Shown here: piece after piece, positions 6,276 through 9,449 of the stretch
Numbering within the stretch: the first letter of the stretch is position 1
Layout: every line of letters starts with the position of its first letter
NCBI GenBank assembly: GCA_028691095.1
Contig: JAQUZZ010000034.1
Coordinates: 1-9,449, forward strand
From: Alistipes sp.
GTDB lineage: Bacteria; Bacteroidota; Bacteroidia; Bacteroidales; Rikenellaceae
DNA length: 9,449 nucleotides
Direction: 5' to 3'
The notes under the pieces: model-generated
The model's database searches: none
What the model was told of the DNA's origin: nothing
What the model saw: the letters and a program-made list of their open reading frames with translations, nothing else
Made by a program: the position numbers and the translations under genes

Positions 6276-6548
6276 AACAGCTTAAACTCCGCGATCGACC
6301 TCTGTGATGATGCGCAAAGAGGGGAAGAATCACCTATTTAAGCACAGCGGGCTATTTGTGAGCAATGACTCCATCGGGATATTTAGGCCTATACCGTGAT
6401 AAAAGGGTTCAATCATCCTTTTGTGGCACGTATCTCTCTGCAACGGATGGAGCAGGGGGGGCGATTCGCTGGTTTTAGGAGTGGAATCTCCGGTAATCAT
6501 GAAGTGTACCGAATTATCAATCGCACATGGGTGCTTAGTTTTCGAATT

Positions 6549-7256
6549 ATGGGCAATTTGCCACAATATAAACAAGTGTACGAGGAGTTGCGCCGACAGA
6601 TTGCTGCGGGACTCTTTGCTGCGGGAGATCTGTTGCCTTCCGAGCATGAATTGTGCGCGCAATACAGCGTAGCGCGACCCACCGTGCGTAAGGCATTGGA
6701 TCAGTTGGTTTCGGATGGGTTCATTCAGAAACAGCAGGGCAAGGGGAGTATCGTCAAGGGGGCTCCAAAAGGGATCGGCATTTTGTCGCTTACGGGAACC
6801 ACCTCGGCACTCAGCAGCCCCAATCTCTCGACCCATATCATTCTGCGACCGGAGTTGCGGAGCTGGACGGAGGCCTTCTCGTTTCCGGTGGAACCCCAGG
6901 AGCAACGGGCGGGGTGCATCTATTTTGAGCGTTTGCGACTGCTGGATGACGAGCCGGTCTTTTTCGATCTGACCATGCTCCCCAACAGTGGTTTGCCTCG
7001 TTTTGAGGAGTATGATTTGGAGAATCGCTCGTTGTTTGATACCTTGCGTACCCGTTACCAGATTGTGGTCACCGGAGGCACGCAGCAACTCTTTGCCATT
7101 CGCGCAGATAAGCGGTTGCAGGAGTATCTGAAGGTGCGGGCGGGGCATCCGATTTTGCAGTTGAACCGGAAGATTGAGACCAACCGTCCGGGATTCCATA
7201 TTTACAGTCAGGTATTCTGTGCCACACAGGGATATGGACTGATCGGTACATTCTGA
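6549..7256 (+). CDS. GntR/HutC-type transcription regulator with UTRA domain
   Basis: DNA-binding regulator of 235 residues, the normal size for the HutC subgroup. Residues 1-70 form the winged helix-turn-helix: PQYKQVYEELRRQI, then LPSEHELCAQYSVARPTVRK at 29-48, then the wing with GKGSIV at 64-69. Residues ~77-232 form the UTRA effector-binding domain (opening GIGILSLTGTTSA), which binds a small metabolite in characterised relatives. The protein ends YGLIGTF, as I recall for Bacteroides relatives. The frame stays open upstream to a GTG at 6396, but that extension looks like nothing conserved, and ATG 6549 gives the standard GntR start, so it was chosen. The gene is divergent from the dehydrogenase operon, with palindromes between them, so it probably controls that operon, itself, or both. 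The effector is unknown; pyruvate-operon regulators such as E. coli PdhR are GntR proteins of the FadR subgroup, not this one. Confidence 0.92.
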   Translation: MGNLPQYKQVYEELRRQIAAGLFAAGDLLPSEHELCAQYSVARPTVRKALDQLVSDGFIQKQQGKGSIVKGAPKGIGILSLTGTTSALSSPNLSTHIILRPELRSWTEAFSFPVEPQEQRAGCIYFERLRLLDDEPVFFDLTMLPNSGLPRFEEYDLENRSLFDTLRTRYQIVVTGGTQQLFAIRADKRLQEYLKVRAGHPILQLNRKIETNRPGFHIYSQVFCATQGYGLIGTF

Positions 7257-7288
7257 CGCTTCGATCCGGTCGATCAACTCCGCGAAGC

Positions 7289-7307
7289 CCTCCTCGATGC
7301 GAGGTGG
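7289..7307 (+). other. Small hairpin after the GntR gene
   Basis: CCTCG, loop ATG, CGAGG gives a 5-bp stem, with two more G-C pairs beyond a T-T mismatch. No T-run follows, so termination here is doubtful and read-through into the isomerase gene is possible. Confidence 0.25.
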
Positions 7308-7367
7308 CCGAACAATAATCACGGAGCGACTTCACAGATCGTTGGGCGTGAGTGTAAGGGGTACGTG

Positions 7368-7375
7368 AACTTTTG
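7368..7375 (+). promoter_or_regulatory. Weak candidate -7 box for the isomerase gene
   Basis: AACTTTTG differs from TAnnTTTG at one position and lies about 40 bases before the isomerase ATG. The nearest upstream TTG (7342-7344) is about 23 bases away, slightly too far. A separate promoter is therefore only possible; co-transcription with the regulator is the alternative. Confidence 0.25.
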
Positions 7376-7413
7376 ATAACATTGGAACTACAAAAAACTA
7401 AGCGATAGAAAAC

Positions 7414-8370
7414 ATGAATGACATTCGACAATATGCCATGGACACCATCCTGGCGGAGGCCGATGCGGTACGGAATCTGACGACACAGTTGACGGAGGAT
7501 TTTGAGCAGGCGGTGCAGGCAATTCTCGCCTGCACGGGGAAGGTGATTGTCACGGGAATGGGGAAATCCGGCATCATCGGCAAGAAGATTGCGGCCACCT
7601 TGGCCAGTACGGGTACCCCCGCTTTTTACCTCCACCCGGGCGAGGCCTATCATGGCGACTTGGGGATGATCTCCGGCAACGATGTGATTTTAGCGATTGC
7701 CAACTCGGGACAAACCGATGAGATCCTGCGACTCATTCCCTTCTGGGAGCAGCACGGGAATGTGGTGATTGCCATGACCGGAAATCCGGAATCGACGTTG
7801 GCACAGCATGCAGCCTATCACCTCAATATTGCGGTGTGTCGCGAGGCCTGCCCTTTGAACTTGGCTCCGACCTCCTCCACGACGGCGATGTTGGTGATGG
7901 GGGATGCTTTGGCGGTGGCGCTGATCAAGGTGCGTAACTTCAAAGCCGAAGATTATGCGGTGTTCCATCCGGGGGGGAGCCTTGGACGACGTCTGCTCAC
8001 CAAGGTGAAGGATGTGATGCGCAAGGACAACCTGCCTTGTGTGCCGAAGACCATGACCTTGGGCGAGGTGATTATTGCGATCAGCGATGCGCGGTTAGGA
8101 ATTGCGGCGATTGTAGAGCAGGGGCAACTGATCGGAGTCATTACCGATGGCGACGTGCGACGCGCCATGGCCAAATACAAGGCCGATTTCTTTACGATCG
8201 AGGCGCAGCAGATTATGTCGTCGAATCCCAAGTGTGTGGGCCCCGATGAACGTATCTCGGTGGCCGAGGAGATGATGCGACTCAACAAGATCCACTCTTT
8301 GGTGGTGACCGATGCCCAACACGCCGTGGTGGGCATTGTGGAGTTCTTCAACGTCTCGATCATGGGGTAG
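7414..8370 (+). CDS. kpsF: Arabinose-5-phosphate isomerase, KpsF/GutQ family
   Basis: Cytoplasmic aldose-ketose isomerase that interconverts ribulose 5-phosphate and arabinose 5-phosphate, the first step toward Kdo, the core sugar of lipopolysaccharide. Its 318 residues are close to E. coli KdsD. The SIS domain spans about 1-195, with GMGKSG at 48-53, HPGEAYHGDLG at 74-84, NSGQTDE at 97-103, PTSSTTA at 152-158 and FHPGGSLG at 184-191. As I recall them, the important E. coli KdsD residues are K59, H88, E111, E152 and H193. All have counterparts at a constant offset of eight: K51, H80, E103, E144 and H185. Two CBS domains follow (about 200-257 and 265-316), which usually sense ligands or regulate. 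The ATG at 7414 is preceded by an A-rich stretch. The gene lies 157 bp after the GntR gene and ends before a strong terminator. Enzyme identity is sure; the link to its neighbours is not. Confidence 0.96.
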   Translation: MNDIRQYAMDTILAEADAVRNLTTQLTEDFEQAVQAILACTGKVIVTGMGKSGIIGKKIAATLASTGTPAFYLHPGEAYHGDLGMISGNDVILAIANSGQTDEILRLIPFWEQHGNVVIAMTGNPESTLAQHAAYHLNIAVCREACPLNLAPTSSTTAMLVMGDALAVALIKVRNFKAEDYAVFHPGGSLGRRLLTKVKDVMRKDNLPCVPKTMTLGEVIIAISDARLGIAAIVEQGQLIGVITDGDVRRAMAKYKADFFTIEAQQIMSSNPKCVGPDERISVAEEMMRLNKIHSLVVTDAQHAVVGIVEFFNVSIMG

Positions 8371-8490
8371 CAGCCGACAGGCTGAGGCATTTGCGCTCAG
8401 AGCGTAGAGGCAGATCCATGTGTTCCTCCGTAGCGTAAAGCAAGATAAAGTATTCGGACACCGGATGCAGTGGTACAATTTTTCCCTCAT

Positions 8491-8521
8491 TCTCCCCCAC
8501 ATCGTTGGGGGAGAAGTTTTT
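8491..8521 (+). terminator. Intrinsic terminator after the isomerase gene
   Basis: TCTCCCCCA (8491-8499) and TGGGGGAGA (8506-8514) form a perfect 9-bp stem around CATCGT, followed by AG and five Ts. It is 120 bases past the isomerase stop, and only the plus-strand orientation has the T-run. Confidence 0.85.
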
Positions 8522-8533
8522 AGGGGGCGTTTC

Positions 8534-8565
8534 TCACGTTCTCAACTTTCTGGGTGAGCGCGTGA
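8534..8565. repeat. Interrupted inverted repeat before the HXXEE gene
   Basis: TCACG (8534-8538) pairs with CGTGA (8561-8565), and CTCA (8541-8544) pairs with TGAG (8555-8558), separated by a two-by-two internal loop. It ends 11 bases before the ATG, so it could be an operator or a fold that hides the start. No consensus promoter was found in this gap. Confidence 0.35.
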
Positions 8566-8576
8566 TAGAATGGTAG

Positions 8577-9089
8577 ATGATGAGTGAATTAGAATTGATT
8601 ATCAGCCTCTTTCCTCTGATTTTTATGCTGCATGAGTTTGAGGAGATGGTCTACTTCAAACCTTGGATTGCGAAGAACGGGGCATGGCTCATTCAGCATT
8701 ATCCCCAATTTGCAAAGCCGGTGAAGCACCTTGGTGCGTTGTCGATGCAGGCCTTTGTCCTTGCGGTGTGGGAGGAGTTTGTGCTGGTTGGTGTCATCAC
8801 TGTTTTGGCTCTGACCCTCCAGTGGTATGAGGTGTGGATGGCCGGATTCACCGCCTTTGCGCTTCATATCCTTCTTCACCTGCTTCAATGGGGAATCGTC
8901 AGAAGATACATACCGGTTGTCGTGACCTCCCTTTTGTCGCTGCCCTATCTGATCTGGGGTCTTTATTACATAGGAAATACATTTTCTGGAGTGCAGATTC
9001 TGTGGTGTTTTGGAATCGGAGTGCCGGTTGCCACGCTGAATCTCTATTTGGTGCACAAAGTGGTTTCACAACACCGAGCAGACGCATAA
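8577..9089 (+). CDS. HXXEE-family membrane protein, function unknown
   Basis: Small integral membrane protein of 170 residues. The N-terminal HEFEE at 19-23 is the motif that names the HXXEE family (His, two residues, Glu-Glu), set inside a hydrophobic segment (about 7-18). A second acidic pair, WEEF at 65-68, and HILLH at 97-101 add polar residues of the kind that could bind a metal within the membrane. About five hydrophobic segments are visible (roughly 7-18, 58-80, 87-104, 111-131 and 139-158). There is no signal peptide distinct from the first segment. Two ATGs stand side by side at 8577 and 8580; the first is taken, and nothing decides between them. The gene stands alone: terminator upstream, convergent guaB downstream. 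The metal-site idea is inference; no activity is known to me for the family. Confidence 0.8.
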   Translation: MMSELELIISLFPLIFMLHEFEEMVYFKPWIAKNGAWLIQHYPQFAKPVKHLGALSMQAFVLAVWEEFVLVGVITVLALTLQWYEVWMAGFTAFALHILLHLLQWGIVRRYIPVVVTSLLSLPYLIWGLYYIGNTFSGVQILWCFGIGVPVATLNLYLVHKVVSQHRADA

Positions 9090-9122
9090 GCAGATCTTCC
9101 GTCCAGAATCGCCATATCTTCA

Positions 9123-9166
9123 CTTTACCTCTGCTTTACCTTCGCCTTACCTCCGTCTAACTTTCA
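9123..9166. repeat. 11-bp tandem repeat, three copies plus a degenerate fourth
   Basis: CTTTACCTCTG (9123-9133), CTTTACCTTCG (9134-9144) and CCTTACCTCCG (9145-9155) follow one another without gap; TCTAACTTTCA (9156-9166) is a poor fourth copy. The array lies in a pyrimidine-rich stretch just after the HXXEE gene. The purine-rich minus strand repeats AGGTAA. No function is evident. Confidence 0.65.
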
Positions 9167-9236
9167 CCTTCTCTTCCCCTGCTTTGACTGTGCCAGCCCG
9201 TGTCTGAAAATTCCGTGAGGGTTGCCCTGAAGTCAG

Positions 9237-9257
9237 AAAAAAGGAGGGTGACGCACC
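9237..9257 (-). terminator. Weak candidate terminator for guaB
   Basis: On the minus strand GGTG, loop CGT, CACC forms a 4-bp stem (9247-9257), followed by CTCC and six Ts (9242 to 9237). The stem is short and the spacing to the T-run is long, so this is tentative. Confidence 0.3.
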
Positions 9258-9272
9258 ATTCCTCATACCATT

Positions 9273-9316
9273 TCACCCCCGCCAGATAGGATTCTGACGG
9301 GGGTGATTTGCATTTT
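9273..9316 (+). terminator. Long hairpin between convergent HXXEE and guaB genes
   Basis: TCACCCCCG (9273-9281) pairs perfectly with CGGGGGTGA (9298-9306). Inside, after one mismatch, CAGA pairs with TCTG around the loop TAGGAT. The plus-strand tail is TTTGCATTTT, which supports termination of HXXEE transcripts. The minus strand lacks a clean U-run, but the structure would also fold in guaB transcripts. Confidence 0.6.
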
Positions 9317-9336
9317 GTGCGACTTGAGAATCGCAC
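9317..9336. repeat. Hairpin in the guaB 3' region
   Basis: GTGCGA and TCGCAC form a perfect 6-bp stem around an eight-base loop, directly beside the longer hairpin. No T-run is attached on the minus strand. Confidence 0.4.
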
Positions 9337-9353
9337 CCTTTGTGTATTGCAGG

Positions 9354-9370
9354 GTAGATTTTCGATCTAC
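9354..9370. repeat. Hairpin immediately after guaB
   Basis: GTAGAT and ATCTAC pair perfectly around TTTCG, or CGAAA when read on the minus strand. It starts 19 bases past the guaB stop and would be the first fold in the guaB 3' end. Confidence 0.4.
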
Positions 9371-9389
9371 GGCAACGGTGGTCGAGAGA

Positions 9390-9449
9390 TTATTCGCCTC
9401 GGCTGTAATTGGGAGCCTCACGCGTGATGCTCACATCGTGGGGATGGCT
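9390..9449 (-). CDS. guaB: IMP dehydrogenase, last 19 residues
   Basis: The minus strand at the right edge reads SHPHDVSITREAPNYSRGE and then TAA. This matches the conserved C-terminus of bacterial IMP dehydrogenase (SHPHD...ITREAPNYS), the NAD-dependent enzyme that makes XMP and commits IMP to guanine nucleotides. Everything upstream, including the catalytic cysteine and CBS domains, lies outside the window. It converges on the HXXEE gene across 300 bp of hairpin-rich DNA. Confidence 0.88.
   Translation of the reverse strand, partial: SHPHDVSITREAPNYSRGE

Larger units (their letters stand above)
5948..6548. other. 600-bp divergent control region
   Basis: No gene is visible here. The stretch 6121-6260 is AT-rich, in contrast to the coding DNA on both sides. 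It holds a minus-strand promoter for the E2-E3-E1 operon, a plus-strand promoter for the GntR regulator, a 19-bp palindrome between them, and two long transcript leaders. The leader on the E2 side is about 155 bases and the one on the GntR side about 265 bases. I found no riboswitch that I recognise and no convincing small ORF. Confidence 0.6.

Noticed and set aside
6396..6548. In-frame N-terminal extension of the GntR protein
   Set aside because: It would start at GTG, adds 51 residues with no resemblance to any regulator, and ATG 6549 gives the standard GntR N-terminus and length.
6330..7322. 330-codon minus-strand frame opposite the GntR gene
   Set aside because: The plus strand encodes an intact winged-helix plus UTRA protein; the opposite frame has no domain I recognise.
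7257..7376. Open stretch in frame straight after the GntR stop codon (RFDPVDQLREALLDARWP...)
   Set aside because: It reads like protein at first sight, but the regulator already ends normally at YGLIGTF. About 40 open codons in GC-rich DNA is within chance, and the stretch overlaps the isomerase's upstream region.
1..9449. Mobile elements, CRISPR arrays, tRNA or rRNA genes
   Set aside because: No transposase or integrase, no spaced identical repeats of CRISPR size, and no tRNA- or rRNA-like sequence was seen.

Overview
The window looks like Bacteroidales chromosome, perhaps from the moderately GC-rich Rikenellaceae/Alistipes side of the order. Several signs point there. Two divergent promoters match the Bacteroidetes -33/-7 pattern (TTTG or TTG, about 19-20 bases, TAnnTTTG). 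Start codons are preceded by A/T-rich stretches rather than Shine-Dalgarno sites. The GntR regulator also resembles a type I recall from Bacteroides. The genus is a guess; the order is more secure.

Layout, left to right. (1) 1-305, minus strand: the first ~101 codons of a PHP-domain protein, cut by the window edge. (2) 556-5947, minus strand: a three-gene operon for a lipoate-dependent 2-oxoacid dehydrogenase complex, transcribed E2 (4607-5947), E3 (3168-4529), then a single-chain E1alpha-E1beta fusion (556-3036). The two internal gaps (77 and 131 bp) each hold hairpins. (3) 5948-6548: a 600-bp AT-rich divergent control region with one promoter facing each way and a perfect 19-bp inverted repeat between them. 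(4) 6549-7256, plus strand: a GntR/HutC-type regulator with a UTRA effector domain. (5) 7414-8370, plus strand: a KpsF/GutQ-type arabinose-5-phosphate isomerase (SIS plus two CBS domains), followed by a strong intrinsic terminator. (6) 8577-9089, plus strand: a small HXXEE-family membrane protein of unknown function. (7) 9090-9389: a convergent intergenic region with an 11-bp tandem repeat and several hairpins. (8) 9390-9449, minus strand: the last 19 codons of guaB (IMP dehydrogenase).

The central unit is the dehydrogenase complex. E1 would decarboxylate a 2-oxoacid on thiamine diphosphate, E2 would carry the acyl group on one lipoyl-lysine (Lys43) to CoA, and E3 would reoxidise the lipoyl group with NAD. 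The E2 start is of the MPKQGQSVESC type that I associate with clostridial and spirochaetal complexes. Pyruvate and branched-chain 2-oxoacids are both possible substrates, and sequence alone does not decide between them. The divergent UTRA regulator is a good candidate for controlling the operon: a half-site identical to one arm of the palindrome (with two flanking bases) overlaps the operon's -33 box. The isomerase belongs to the Kdo branch of lipopolysaccharide synthesis and has no obvious metabolic tie to the operon.

I saw no mobile element, CRISPR array, tRNA or rRNA. Nothing here is clearly a new system. The most interesting points are the divergent control region, the unusual E1 cofactor motif, and a probable second, degenerate subunit-binding motif in E2.
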